A DNA stretch of 64,000 bases from Lactarius indigo. Taxonomy: Eukaryota; Basidiomycota; Agaricomycetes; Russulales; Russulaceae. The position numbers were made by a program, and so were the translations under genes. Below the pieces are notes generated by a model. That model saw only the letters and a program-made list of their open reading frames with translations. It had not been told where the DNA came from and ran no database searches. Of the stretch, positions 46,661 to 57,337 are shown in pieces. Within the stretch, counting starts at the first letter, position 1. Each line of letters begins with the position of its first letter. Location of the stretch: positions 1,302,001 to 1,366,000 of the forward strand of contig JAFKAC010000001.1 of assembly GCA_025766275.1 (NCBI GenBank), written 5' to 3'.

Positions 46661-48025
46661 TACCCAAGCGGGTTCGGACACTCGGTCAGGCGGTGCCCTG
46701 GCCCAAGCGACCATTTCTGGCCTGGGCTCTGGCCCGTCGCGCGTCCACCTTTTCCTTTATCGGCTTCAGTTGGTCCGTCAGCCGGGAAAGAGCTGGGGTT
46801 TCTTGTGCGTTTGAATACGTCTCGTTGAAGCTATCTACCAGATCCTGTGGCAGTCCTGCATCCTGCGAAGTCGGAATGTCCTCCGCGAGGATGCGGGCAG
46901 TCGTTCGGAATATGTCAAGTACATCCGATGCTATACTTTCTGTGCCCAAGGCGTTCGTCTTGCTCGGTATGATGAGGACGATGCTCGCGAGACCGATGGC
47001 ACCTGGCTTGCCAAGATAAGTCGCCACATCCTCCCTTGGTCTTCCTAGAATAGTCGATAGGGACTGCAGCTTCGCATCCGAGTCGCGGGCATCAACACCT
47101 GAGTAACGGCTCGAGTTGATGTCTGTGGCGAGCTTCTTTGCAACCAACGCGCCGAAACATCGTCCTATCGTACCGGCAGTGGGGTCCTGTTCAGCCCAAA
47201 CTCGAAGGTGATGAGCGTCGGGAGGGGAGAAATCGGATGGCAAGGGCTCCGGGTTCTGATTGTACACCCTTACCCAACACCACAGGCTCTTTAGACTCGC
47301 CAGCAGACGCCTCGTATTTTTGCTCTTTAGTACGTCCGACTTGCCAATGAAGAATCTTAATATATACGTCTTGAAGCGGCGGAAGGAGGAGATGGGATTG
47401 GTCGGATGGAACTCCGATAGAGCATAGTCGTCGAAAAATTCTGGCACTAACGTGGCAGAGTCTTCGGTCTTGTTTTTTTCAACGGGAGCCCTAAGAGTCC
47501 ATTCAAGCGCATTCGTGTCCACCGATTGTCGGGCCTGGATGCCATGGAGCTCGACGGTCCTCTGCAGGCCGTCCCAAAATCTCTGTTTATGCTCGTTGAT
47601 CCGCTTTTCGAGTCCGAGTCCCGGAATAAGTCGAATGGTCGAGAAAACCCCAGTCCAAAAAATGTGGTGTAAGCACCACGCGAGGGCGGTGAAGGGTGTT
47701 CCATATGGGCAGTCGAAGGAAAAGAACGAGGAAAATGTCAAAATTGCGTATATGAGGTAGAAGACGGAGAGATAGACAATGGCGAGATAGCCGAGGGCGA
47801 GGGGTCCAAGGGTGATGGGGCCGAGAGTGAGGGATCCGATGCCCTTGCCGATGTTGAAAATATAGATGACAAGACCTATGCAGTAGAGAAGGATGGAGAT
47901 GTGCAAGGACATGGCCAGTAACTGGTGGATTGTGTCCACATGGAATTTTCCGAGGCCATTGAACAGAAACATTCGTAAACGCGCGCGCTCATAAGGTGTA
48001 CCAGGTCTCTGCGTGAGTACCAGAT

Positions 48026-48040
48026 ACCGCCGGGACTGTT
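48026..48040. repeat. Target-site duplication of the LINE, poly-A side
   Basis: accgccgggactgtt, identical to 57484-57498. It directly precedes the poly-T (poly-A on the element strand). Confidence 0.96.
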
Positions 48041-48306
48041 TTTTTTTTTTTTTTTTTTTTTTGAACCATGTTTATTCCGGGACAGTACATAATACAAGAC
48101 CGGTCTTCAACTCCCTACAGAGCGAAATTTGAACGAGAAGTAACGTACGAGGAGTCACGTGCGACGAAGCGAGGGTGATAAATGAGCCACCTCATGAAGG
48201 AAGGCTGGGTACAAACGGAAGAGAGTAGCGTACCGCGCAAAGTAAAGATAACGGCAGAGGAGAAATATGAGAGAGTAATAAGTGTGTCACCGCGTCGGGC
48301 AGCCAT

Positions 48307-51300
48307 CTAGGCTGGGTCCAGATCATAATCGAGCAGGTCTTCGGCGGGCAGGGCAGGGTTAGCGAGGTATTGTCGGAGCTCCGTAAGTCGCCGTTCTTGT
48401 GTGGAGGGGACGGCGACTGGGGCCTCCAGGTCTGGTTTGGCAGCCAGTCTGGTAAGTTGTAGGAAACGGAGGAAGGTGTAGACGGTGGTGGTGGGGTCCC
48501 CAGCAAAGAGGTCAGTGGGGTCGATGCGGTCCAGAGGGTCTAGAGGGTAGGGAGAGTCGTCGAAGGGGTCGTGATCGGCGATGTCGTGGGGATAGAGGAG
48601 TGCACGTTGCGGTTTGTAACGGGGGCAATCGTACACGAGGTGATAGTACGACTTATCCGGGAAGCCGCATGGGCAGTTGGCGACTTCAGGTGGAAGGTCG
48701 GGCCGGTGTCGGTTGGTGTAATCAGAAGTGAAAGAATGGAGGGTGGCGAGTTGGAAAGCAGTGGTGTGTGTGCGGCGTGTGATGGGTGTGTAAGAAGGTT
48801 CTGGCTTTTTGGGGGGTATGGCGGCCAGCCATAGTGGGTGGTTGCGACCATCGGGTGGTTTGTGGTAATGAATGGAATGCCCGTAGGCGTTGGGGAGTTT
48901 GTTGTGGGGGGTGTCGGCGATCATGCGGATCCATTCCGTTCCCCATGCCTGGAAAGCTTTAGCCCGACACATTTTCTTCACGTGCGCGGGTGACTGAACT
49001 TTGCGAAGAGTGGCTGCCGGTGCCTGGGTACATGCCTCGAGCGCCGCCTGCCGTGCCTGTTGATCCGCTGCTCGCTTCTTGTGTGAACTGGCCCACACGA
49101 GGTGGATCCTCGTGTCCCTGTGCGTGGAGTAGAAAGTAGTGAGTGCATGATGAAAACGGAGGACGTCTGACTGATGTGTAAGGGAACGTGTATGTGTAAT
49201 GCCTCGAAGGGCTGACTCGTCGTTGGAAAAGATGTAGATATGTAAGGGTGGTGCACGTGACAACTCAGCTGATATGAACTCGGCGGCTTTGGAAATGCCG
49301 AAGAGGTGGACGTCGTGTTGTTCCACCCCTGAACCGAGTGTCCATGTCCGTACACATGGCTCCGCCTCTCCACGCCATACTGAGATGGCCGCGCCTCCTA
49401 CGTTGAGATTGTCAGGCCGGTTGCGATTGCTCACAGTGCCAGCCACCCGAATTAGTACCGTACTGGCCTCTGCTCTTGACGCGTAAAGGTTGTTGAGCAG
49501 GGCGTTCCGGCGATGGGGATGGGTCTTCCCTTCACATGACACATGCGCCTCCCAGTTGTGAACCTCCCAGGGGGCGATGGCTGTGACGTCGACGCGTGCC
49601 GTCAAGAGCGGGTCGACACGGGCGCCGAGAGCCTCCAAGGCAGTGGGGCGCTGGTTGGTAGTGGTACGTCTTCCAGACCGGACGTACAGTGATCTGTTGC
49701 ACACCACCCCTCCATTGCTGGAGTGTGGGCCGTTCTGGACCGGCGCGTCCCAGTCAGGGCCCAGACGAGCGACTAACTGTGACGTCCGGGGGACACGGAA
49801 CAGTCTGATGGCAGAAGTGGCTGTCAGTTTCTCCATGTAGTGCCTGGCAGGCAAGATACGTAGGAACTCATGCAGGGGTGCACGCGGGGCTGTGCGGAAC
49901 GACCCTGATATGACTCGCACCCCTTCGTTCATAACTACCTGGATTTTATTGAGGAGGCTTTTCTTCTTTCTTGACGTCATCCAGAGTTGGCATCCGTAGG
50001 ACAGGACCGGCATGCATACTGCGTTGAACAGTAGACGCCAGTTCGCCGTGGAAATACCTCTCTGGGAGTTACCTAGAAGCTGTAAGGCCTTCAGGGAGGC
50101 ACGTGCCCGATTGCACATTGTGGACACGTGCGGCTCCCAGTCCAGGCGTTGGTTAATGAAGAAGCCAAGGTACCGTATGGTGGTGGAGGCCCTGACAGGG
50201 TAGTACGTATGAGAAGTAGGGTTGGGTAGGTAAAGGAGGGTGGGTGGAAGGGAGCGAGAGTTCTTTCTGGTGTAAGGGGGCGTAAAGTAAATGAGTTCGG
50301 TCTTGTCAGATTCACAGACGAGGTTGGACCTGCGGAGCCAGTCCTCGCACTGTCTGTACCGTTCCCTGAGGCCGGAATCAACCTCTTCCCAGGTGTTGCC
50401 GTGTGAGAAGATGATGCCGTCGTCGACATACATACCCAGGGTGGTGTTGGTGGAGGGGGGAGCGAGTTTAAGGAGAGTGGAAGTGTAGATGGCGGAGAGG
50501 ATGGGGGAGACGGGAGAACCCTGTGGAGTGCCGACCGGCTGGTCCTGTAGATCCGCCAGGGCGGCGTTAAAGGAAAGGGCAACTTTCCGATCAGACAGGA
50601 AGACGCGGACCCAGGTCGCGATCGACTCGGCAAAACCGAGGATTCGCAGCGTGTGTACCAAGCGGTCTCTGTGTACGTGATCGAAGAAGCCCTTGATGTC
50701 AAAAAGAAGGGCAGCACACTTCCGCTTGACACGGAAAGCGCACTGGACGTCATGGGTGAGAGCGAGGCCGGCATCCAGGGTGGAGGAGAAGGCTCGTGTG
50801 CCGTATTGGTTGGTCGGGAGGAGGTGGTAGCGGTCGGCGTCATACAGAAGGCGTTTGGCGACGATTTTCTCGAGGAGTTTGCTGAGACACTCAATGAGGC
50901 TGATGGGTCGGTAGGACTTTGGGGCTAGGTAGTCGTCTTTCCCTGGTTTTGGTATGACCACGACAATCGCCTTTCGCCACAGGATGGGGTGGTGGCCCAG
51001 TCGTATGCAGGCGTTGAAGACAGCCAGCGCGTGGTGCTCAATGGAGTCCCAGCATAGTTTGAGGATCGTCCAGGAGACACCGCTTTCTCCTGGTGCCGAC
51101 GAGCTAGATCCAGAGGCCAGGAGGGGGTCAACCTCCTTGGGCACAATGGGTGCGAAAGGGCGGGTAGGTAGTGGCGGGGGGTCGTCCGGTTGTACGATGT
51201 CAATCGGGCCGAGAGCGTCTTCTTGGACGAAGAACTTTCCAGCCAGGGTGAGAGAGATATCGGTTTGGCTCGTTAAGACCGTGCCATCCGGGTGTCGTAA

Positions 51301-52494
51301 AGCGGGGATACCGGAGAGCTTGCGCCCATGTCTCCATGAGGCCAGATCCCAGATGTTGCCCTTCTTGATTTGATCGTCGTAATACTCCCGTTTTGCCCGT
51401 CGTGTGGTACGTTTGAGATGTTTCTGCGCTTCACGGCGGTGATCGTCGTCCCCTCGGGTGTGTAGACGGAGTCGGGTAACGGCTTCTCGGCAGGCATCGT
51501 TCCACCAGGGGTTATTGCGATCCTTGGTAGGTGCCTTGGTGCCGAAATGTGTGTGCGAGGCCCTAGCGATGGCCTCTTGCAGTGTTTCGGCAGCCGTATC
51601 GAGTTGGGAGGTTGTTTCGATGGGGGCGAGGGGCGGGAGATGTGCCTCGATGTCGGTCCTCCATGCTTTGAGAACGTCCTCGTCCCACGTGATTGAGAAA
51701 GATGTGATCTTGTGTTGCTTGGGGCCGCGGTGGGTTCCCGCGATCGACCAAGTTGAGCGGATACCAGCGTGGTCAGACGCGATCGACGCCTCCCAGTCAA
51801 CGACCGGGGGGGAAAGGTCCTCCGATGCTGAAGCGGCGAGGTTGTGCCAGACGAGGTCTAGCACGCTGTCGCGCTCGTTCTCGGTGCCTCTCCTCGTGGT
51901 GACTCCGGGCTTGGAAGCCAGATCGAGGGTCTGGGCCGCAGCCCATGCCTCAAGATCGGCGCGTCGAGGTGAAAAGGATGACCAATCCCTCGGAGACCAG
52001 CGAGGGGAATGAATGTTGAAGTCCCCGACAAGAATTGTCGGGACAGTGGGATCTAGATCAAGGTTTAGTAACGAGCGGAGAGCTGTGGGGTCAGCGACAT
52101 CGTTGTAAAAGTTAATGATGCGTAGAGTATGTGTGTGCAGGCGAGCGTCAACTATAAGTAAAGAGGGGTGTGAGACTAAGTCGAGGCGTGGTATAATATG
52201 TACAGGATGTAAGCGTCTTTTGGAGGCCAGGCGACTATATTTGCGGGAGTAAATCATGACCTTAGCCCGGGTATCAGTAGTGAAGGATGGGTAGAAAAGG
52301 GACCAGCTCCGGTGGTTCGCCCCACCGAGAACTTCAATTCCCTGTCTAGCTGTATCCGCGCGAGCAGTCCCCACGGTGCCGAACCATGGTTCTTGAACGC
52401 AGATGATATCGTCGTCTTCGTTGGTAGAAAGGAGTGCGTGCATTGCGTCGTTTCGTCGGCGCATGTTAACAGAAAGGATGGATGTATTATGCAT
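48307..52494 (-). CDS. LINE ORF2: endonuclease, reverse transcriptase, RNase-H-like, CCHC
   Basis: The start is taken at ATG 52494, overlapping the ORF1 stop (ATGCATAA), giving 1,395 residues; the frame is open 37 codons further upstream, but both LINEs share this start. Domains (residues from 52494): EEP endonuclease ~1-245 (ILSVNMRRRN, VQEPWFG, LVGDFNIHSPRW, SDHAGI); RT ~500-765 (YRPISLIECLSKLLEKIVAKRL, LFDIKGFFDHVHRDRL, GTPQGSPVSP, catalytic MYVDDG); RNase-H-like ~1020-1160 (GGAAISVW, AAEFISAEL, IFSNDESAL, SSHKKRAADQQAR); C-terminal zinc motif CPCG...H...CPRY around 1270-1295. The first RNase H Asp appears replaced (AGT for DGS) and the third position is Asn (SNDES), so RNase H may be inactive. 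The RT and endonuclease motifs look complete. Confidence 0.93.
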   Translation of the reverse strand: MHNTSILSVNMRRRNDAMHALLSTNEDDDIICVQEPWFGTVGTARADTARQGIEVLGGANHRSWSLFYPSFTTDTRAKVMIYSRKYSRLASKRRLHPVHIIPRLDLVSHPSLLIVDARLHTHTLRIINFYNDVADPTALRSLLNLDLDPTVPTILVGDFNIHSPRWSPRDWSSFSPRRADLEAWAAAQTLDLASKPGVTTRRGTENERDSVLDLVWHNLAASASEDLSPPVVDWEASIASDHAGIRSTWSIAGTHRGPKQHKITSFSITWDEDVLKAWRTDIEAHLPPLAPIETTSQLDTAAETLQEAIARASHTHFGTKAPTKDRNNPWWNDACREAVTRLRLHTRGDDDHRREAQKHLKRTTRRAKREYYDDQIKKGNIWDLASWRHGRKLSGIPALRHPDGTVLTSQTDISLTLAGKFFVQEDALGPIDIVQPDDPPPLPTRPFAPIVPKEVDPLLASGSSSSAPGESGVSWTILKLCWDSIEHHALAVFNACIRLGHHPILWRKAIVVVIPKPGKDDYLAPKSYRPISLIECLSKLLEKIVAKRLLYDADRYHLLPTNQYGTRAFSSTLDAGLALTHDVQCAFRVKRKCAALLFDIKGFFDHVHRDRLVHTLRILGFAESIATWVRVFLSDRKVALSFNAALADLQDQPVGTPQGSPVSPILSAIYTSTLLKLAPPSTNTTLGMYVDDGIIFSHGNTWEEVDSGLRERYRQCEDWLRRSNLVCESDKTELIYFTPPYTRKNSRSLPPTLLYLPNPTSHTYYPVRASTTIRYLGFFINQRLDWEPHVSTMCNRARASLKALQLLGNSQRGISTANWRLLFNAVCMPVLSYGCQLWMTSRKKKSLLNKIQVVMNEGVRVISGSFRTAPRAPLHEFLRILPARHYMEKLTATSAIRLFRVPRTSQLVARLGPDWDAPVQNGPHSSNGGVVCNRSLYVRSGRRTTTNQRPTALEALGARVDPLLTARVDVTAIAPWEVHNWEAHVSCEGKTHPHRRNALLNNLYASRAEASTVLIRVAGTVSNRNRPDNLNVGGAAISVWRGEAEPCVRTWTLGSGVEQHDVHLFGISKAAEFISAELSRAPPLHIYIFSNDESALRGITHTRSLTHQSDVLRFHHALTTFYSTHRDTRIHLVWASSHKKRAADQQARQAALEACTQAPAATLRKVQSPAHVKKMCRAKAFQAWGTEWIRMIADTPHNKLPNAYGHSIHYHKPPDGRNHPLWLAAIPPKKPEPSYTPITRRTHTTAFQLATLHSFTSDYTNRHRPDLPPEVANCPCGFPDKSYYHLVYDCPRYKPQRALLYPHDIADHDPFDDSPYPLDPLDRIDPTDLFAGDPTTTVYTFLRFLQLTRLAAKPDLEAPVAVPSTQERRLTELRQYLANPALPAEDLLDYDLDPA

Positions 52495-55400
52495 AAAGGG
52501 GGGATCGGATGGCGTCGTTGATGATCGACCAGAGGTGCTCGCTCTGGGAGATATCCTTGAAGATGGAGATGGGGTAGGCGTTGATGATGAAGTCAGTAAT
52601 GGCATCGTTCAGCGGAGGGAGGGACGGGTCTAGGGCGAAGTGATAGTCGTAGTTGCTCTGGGTGACGCGGCGCATCATAGTGCGGTCTCCGTCGCTGATG
52701 GGGGGGGCCGTGGGAAGGTCGTCTTCCCCAGGGGCGGCGAAGTGTTGTCCATCCTCGAGAATGCTCAGAGCAAAGGTGAAAGGGGAGACGCGGCCCCATT
52801 TGTCCTTGAAGTCGTCGAGAGCGCGTCGCGCAGCGGCAAGGGAGCGCTTCTCAGTAAGGATGCGTTCAGTGTGATGGCATGTGATAGGGAGGCCATGTTT
52901 GACAGCAAAGCGGAACGCCGGGGATTCGAGGAGAGTGGTGGTGGGGTCCTCGTCCAGTACGAGGTGCCAATCGTCCGCTAGAAGGCGGCGGTTGGCGTCG
53001 CAGTCGGGTTGGTTGGTCGGACACATGCGCTCGATGCAGGCTAGGGACTGCTCAATGTCCGCGCCGTGTCTCACATGAATAACGCGGACCTCCTTGGCGG
53101 TCGGTAGAGGGATTTTGGGTCGTTGTGTGCGTGGGGCTGAGATGGCCGACACGGGGGGTTGATCGGCGTTGAATTGCGCGGCCGCGGTATGGGGCGCTGG
53201 GGGCGCCGATGTGGAGGTAAGTGGGCGGGCGGCGACTTTCGATCGTTTGCGCTGTCCTCCCGTTTGGCCGCGTCCACGTCGGCGCACTGTGGTAAACCCA
53301 TCATTCGCATCTGCAGTCGCGGGGACATCCTCCCTTTGAGTAGGGACTAGTCCTTCCGCCGGGGATGTGTTGACGGTTGTGGCCTTACCCTTGGCAGAGG
53401 GTTTGGCTGAGGGGGCTGTACCAAGGTTGGACGGGTCGGGCTTGGGCGCTAGAGGAGGGGGGGCGAACCCCTTCTTCATAGGGCACCAAGGCGACCGAGT
53501 CGCATGGTTGCCTTTGCAGTTGAGGCATGGGAATGTGCATTTACATATCCCAACGACCTCGTGCGGATGCGGACAGTGGGTTGCGTGATCCTCAACGTGG
53601 TGTGACCCACCACATTTCACGCAACGCACAGAGTTAGAGGGAAGAGGGCAGGCCGGGGAATCCGTGGAGTGACCAATGGCATGGCATCGTCCGCACATGC
53701 TGATGGTCGGGGCGTCTCCAGTGATAAACAGCTTGACTTCGGAGTTGAACATGTACATCGGGTTGGCCCTGGCCGCGTTAGAGACTTGGCCGTTGTGGTC
53801 AGCGTAAGCGAACGAGACCGTGGAGGACTCTTGTTCCGCAACGCGATGCATGGATCCTTGCCAATGGGGGGCTATACAGAAGATCGCATGCTTGAAGGGG
53901 ACATTGCGGATCAGTTCCAGCCGAAGTTGTTCGTTTGAGAAGATGGTGTGGTCTGGTCCTCGTGTGGAGACGCCTCGTAACTGGGCGTATGTCCAACCGT
54001 CATTGGGTACCAGGTATCCGGTCATAAGCGGGGTGACAAGGATGTTTCGGAAGGGGTATATGTTCGCGAAAGGGATGTTAGCCCCTTGGAAAGTGTAGAC
54101 AAAGTTGTGGGCCGAAGCGTTAGTCGACCACCTTCCTGACAAGAGGAGAAGCGAGCCGCCGGAGACGCGTTCGATCTCTGCCCTGGCTTCGGCGACGAAG
54201 GTCGAGGGAGCACGTTTGAAGAGGTGTAGTTCCATCTGTGGGTCCTCGACCCCATGCTTTCTGATGACGGTGACCTCCGTGGTCGTCGAGGTCAACCGAC
54301 GAGCGGCCATTTCGGGACGAGATTTTCCTGCCGGGGTGCGACCAGTGCCTTGCGTTACTGCGCGGCTCTGTGAGGAGTTCTTGGATTGTTGTTGTGCGGC
54401 ATGCTGTGTGACGACTCCTGCCCAGGAGGTGGGCATGATGGCGGACGCGGTAGGCTTCCCCCGAGAGTTGGTGGTGAGGGGAACGAGTTTATCAGGCGGG
54501 GGTCGGAAGGATTCGCGTACGACAACGGGCGGCGCGTGGGGATCGGCGCGTGTCGCCGGGGTGGAGAGTTCAATGATCGGTTCCGACCCAGGGTCATCAA
54601 TCCGGGCAAAGCTCGGGATCTCATCCATTGGGCGGGAACCAGAAGCCACTGTATTGGGCGCGGGAGGGGCTGCCACCGCCTCCTTTGCTTTAGCAGGTTG
54701 CTTCTGTGGTTTAGTGCGGGGATCTCGAGAGGCAAAGAGGGTCTCGATACGCTTGTTCTGCGCGTCAAGTCCGCTCTCCAATTTCGCCTCGAGGCGTGTA
54801 ATGGTCGAGTTGAAGGCCGCGATCAGAGAGGCGAGATCACCCAGGGCGGCCGGGGGTGGCGCAGGGGATTCTACGAGCGTCTCGTTCGGCGGCGACAACT
54901 GGGCCGGGAAAGGTGCTGCCGTCGGCAGTGGGGCGCTGGGATTGCGTCCCGGGATGGATGATGTAGAGGGAGCGGGGCCTGCCAGTCGCGGTGGCGCGTG
55001 GTCAGACGCCTCAAGCCCTGGGTTATTGCGAGTTGCGATTTCCGCTGCGTTTTCAAGTGCGTATGCGAGGTCCTCCTCCATGGGCGTGGGAGGGGGGAGC
55101 GGAACGTCGAGGTGCAGGGACGGGGACATAGGGGGGAGAGAGATGGGGCCCGCAGGGTAGAGAGCCATGGGGGCGATGGTCGGGGTGTTCTCATCTGTAC
55201 GGAATCGTTTGACTCGAACCGGTGTGGGGGTGACGTTTGGGTCTTGTGGGAGTGATGACGTCGAGAGACGAGGGGGTGTATGTGGGTCTTGTGCGGGCGT
55301 CGGTACCCGCGACGGCGGGGAACTGGAGAGTTCGTAGCCGTCCACGACGAGAGGACCGAGGGCATACTTTTTGAATGCCTCAAGCTCTCGCGCCTTAGCG

Positions 55401-57337
55401 CCTTCGTCTATGGGTGTGAGTGCGAAACCCAGGCGGTTAGCTTCTTTGCGGAGAAAGGAGAGCTCCCTAGCATTTCGATAGTGAGTCTTCCAATACTTCA
55501 CCGAGGTGCGGACCGTGTCTTTATGTGTCTCACAGTCGGCGATTGCTTGCTCTCTGATTGCAGTGCGTTCGCCTCTAGCGGCCACCTCCATTTGTTCTTT
55601 GAGGAGCTCCTTCTCACCTTCGAGGGAGGCCGCGAGGTTTGCGCGGTATTCGTTGAGGACGTCGTCGGCGAGTTTGCGACGGTAGTCAGGGTTGAGGAAC
55701 ATGGAGTTGGGGTCCTCCATGATACCCTTGCGGATTTCCTCGTCAATGTCAGCCTTGTATTGGTTGACGCGTGCCTGTACTTCGGCCCGTATGGCCGGTT
55801 CCGCGTCGCGTACAACCTGTGAAGTGGTGGGAGGAAGCGGGGGTGCTCTATTTTTGCCCTTAAGGCGAGCAGCATCCCCGAGGCCAGGGTTCAAAACGTC
55901 CATGGCGGAGTGCATGGCGTCGACGAACTCGCGTCGATACACCTCGCGCCATTCGTCAAGGTTGGATAGCGCCTCCTGATTAAGGTTGGCAAAGATCTCA
56001 GCTTTTACAGCGTCCTTGATCTGCTCCATTGCGACCGTATCAAGTCTGATCGTTTCGCGGTACTCAGTGAGGAACTGTTCCTTACACTGGTTGCGGAGAC
56101 GGGCTTCCTCCTGCTCCGTCAGAGCAGTGGGCTCGGAGACCGCGGGCCGCTTTGTATGAGGGAGTTTGTCATATACGAGGTTAGTAACATGGTCAAAGTA
56201 GGAGTCGGGCATGGCACTGTCAGGATGGTTGCCTACCGTCCCAAAAAGGCCGGCTATTTGGTTCGCCATTAATATGACGGCCGCGCCTTCGTTGGTGGGG
56301 CGGAGCAGATCCCGGTGTATGGGAAATGCATCCGAGTTGTTGTTAAGTGGGAAAGTTTTGTTCTTTAGAGGCGCGGGGGAGCGGAGAGCACCCCGTATGA
56401 TCGCGCTCAGGATGCCCATGGTGAGGCACATCCAGGAGTGAGGGGTCAGAATCTTAGTAATCAATTCGCCATCGCGTTTCGCGGCTCCAGCGTCTAGTGC
56501 CGTCAGCACTAGGGTCGCGGCCGCGTGGAAGGTCTCAGTAGCGACAGGCAAATCAGAGTCCTTGCGAAAGGGGAGGGGGTTAGTGATGCGGTAACCGCCC
56601 CAACCTAGGGCGGCTTCACCGACCGCCTGCATGAGTTCTTCGGTCAGGAGGTCAGTTACCGAGTCTAGCTCTTTGGTCTCGGCTTCGTCTAGTTGCAGGC
56701 TTTCGTTATCGATCGCTGGAACGTTAGTGTCGTAAGGGCCAGGGAGCATACCTGCCCTGATGGCGTCATTGATCGTATGGAAAGCGATCGGGGGGTTCTG
56801 GCCCGACATGCGTGCAACAACGCGGTCCAAGGAGCCTGTATCAGAAACGGTCTCCTCAGTTACGTGGGTCCAGGCCGAGGCGGCAGACGTGGCCCTAGAG
56901 CGGGCACGAGGTGTGGTGTTTCCACCAGGTGTTCTGCCGCGTACGACAATTGTTTCAGGTTCGGCCGGTAGGTTCGTGTTAGTAATTTCCGGGACCGCGT
57001 CCCAGAGGGCCTGCGAGTCAATGGCGGGTACTGTAATTTCTTCGGACTCGGGGGAGCCCATGGTGGAGTCCTGCGGGGATCGCCCGGCCGCAGGAGGGGG
57101 GGAAGAAGAGGGTATTATGATGGGGGCGAGGGGGTCCCAGTGGGCATTCCCGTCGTCCCTTCGACGGGGTTGCCCATAGCCGTCAGCGACGATGGGACCT
57201 ACAGTAGCGGTGTTGTATGTCCCCGAGTTATTCAAGGGACCAGTGGATGGGGAGGCAAGCGGGAGAGGGAGTGCGGTAAGCTTTGTAGGGGAAGAGTAAT
57301 CATGGTGCGGGAGGGGGAAGTTGGCGTCGGACGCCAT
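52487..57337 (-). CDS. LINE ORF1: very long gag-like protein with three zinc knuckles
   Basis: 1,616 residues from ATG 57337, the first ATG after the leader. Residues 1-435 are a region missing from the left-edge LINE: low-complexity Pro/Ser segments, then helical parts (NESLQLDEAETKELDSVTDLLTEELMQ). Residues ~435-650 look like coiled coil (LSNLDEWREVYRREF..., VARGERTAIREQ). After a Pro-rich middle (650-1000) follows a conserved domain beginning TEVTVIRKHG at ~1060 (RRLTSTTTEVTV), then zinc knuckles at ~1245-1330: CGRCHAIGHSTDSPAC, CVKCGGSHHVEDH, CLNCKGNHATRSPWC. The last ~250 residues after KRSKVAARP form a separate helical domain (ending ...LWSIINDAIRSPLYA) also present in the other LINE. 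Expected role: RNA binding and RNP formation. The ORF stop overlaps the ORF2 start. Confidence 0.9.
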   Translation of the reverse strand: MASDANFPLPHHDYSSPTKLTALPLPLASPSTGPLNNSGTYNTATVGPIVADGYGQPRRRDDGNAHWDPLAPIIIPSSSPPPAAGRSPQDSTMGSPESEEITVPAIDSQALWDAVPEITNTNLPAEPETIVVRGRTPGGNTTPRARSRATSAASAWTHVTEETVSDTGSLDRVVARMSGQNPPIAFHTINDAIRAGMLPGPYDTNVPAIDNESLQLDEAETKELDSVTDLLTEELMQAVGEAALGWGGYRITNPLPFRKDSDLPVATETFHAAATLVLTALDAGAAKRDGELITKILTPHSWMCLTMGILSAIIRGALRSPAPLKNKTFPLNNNSDAFPIHRDLLRPTNEGAAVILMANQIAGLFGTVGNHPDSAMPDSYFDHVTNLVYDKLPHTKRPAVSEPTALTEQEEARLRNQCKEQFLTEYRETIRLDTVAMEQIKDAVKAEIFANLNQEALSNLDEWREVYRREFVDAMHSAMDVLNPGLGDAARLKGKNRAPPLPPTTSQVVRDAEPAIRAEVQARVNQYKADIDEEIRKGIMEDPNSMFLNPDYRRKLADDVLNEYRANLAASLEGEKELLKEQMEVAARGERTAIREQAIADCETHKDTVRTSVKYWKTHYRNARELSFLRKEANRLGFALTPIDEGAKARELEAFKKYALGPLVVDGYELSSSPPSRVPTPAQDPHTPPRLSTSSLPQDPNVTPTPVRVKRFRTDENTPTIAPMALYPAGPISLPPMSPSLHLDVPLPPPTPMEEDLAYALENAAEIATRNNPGLEASDHAPPRLAGPAPSTSSIPGRNPSAPLPTAAPFPAQLSPPNETLVESPAPPPAALGDLASLIAAFNSTITRLEAKLESGLDAQNKRIETLFASRDPRTKPQKQPAKAKEAVAAPPAPNTVASGSRPMDEIPSFARIDDPGSEPIIELSTPATRADPHAPPVVVRESFRPPPDKLVPLTTNSRGKPTASAIMPTSWAGVVTQHAAQQQSKNSSQSRAVTQGTGRTPAGKSRPEMAARRLTSTTTEVTVIRKHGVEDPQMELHLFKRAPSTFVAEARAEIERVSGGSLLLLSGRWSTNASAHNFVYTFQGANIPFANIYPFRNILVTPLMTGYLVPNDGWTYAQLRGVSTRGPDHTIFSNEQLRLELIRNVPFKHAIFCIAPHWQGSMHRVAEQESSTVSFAYADHNGQVSNAARANPMYMFNSEVKLFITGDAPTISMCGRCHAIGHSTDSPACPLPSNSVRCVKCGGSHHVEDHATHCPHPHEVVGICKCTFPCLNCKGNHATRSPWCPMKKGFAPPPLAPKPDPSNLGTAPSAKPSAKGKATTVNTSPAEGLVPTQREDVPATADANDGFTTVRRRGRGQTGGQRKRSKVAARPLTSTSAPPAPHTAAAQFNADQPPVSAISAPRTQRPKIPLPTAKEVRVIHVRHGADIEQSLACIERMCPTNQPDCDANRRLLADDWHLVLDEDPTTTLLESPAFRFAVKHGLPITCHHTERILTEKRSLAAARRALDDFKDKWGRVSPFTFALSILEDGQHFAAPGEDDLPTAPPISDGDRTMMRRVTQSNYDYHFALDPSLPPLNDAITDFIINAYPISIFKDISQSEHLWSIINDAIRSPLYA

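Noticed and set aside
54105..55160. 351-codon plus-strand ORF
   Set aside because: Antisense shadow of LINE ORF1 in GC-rich sequence.
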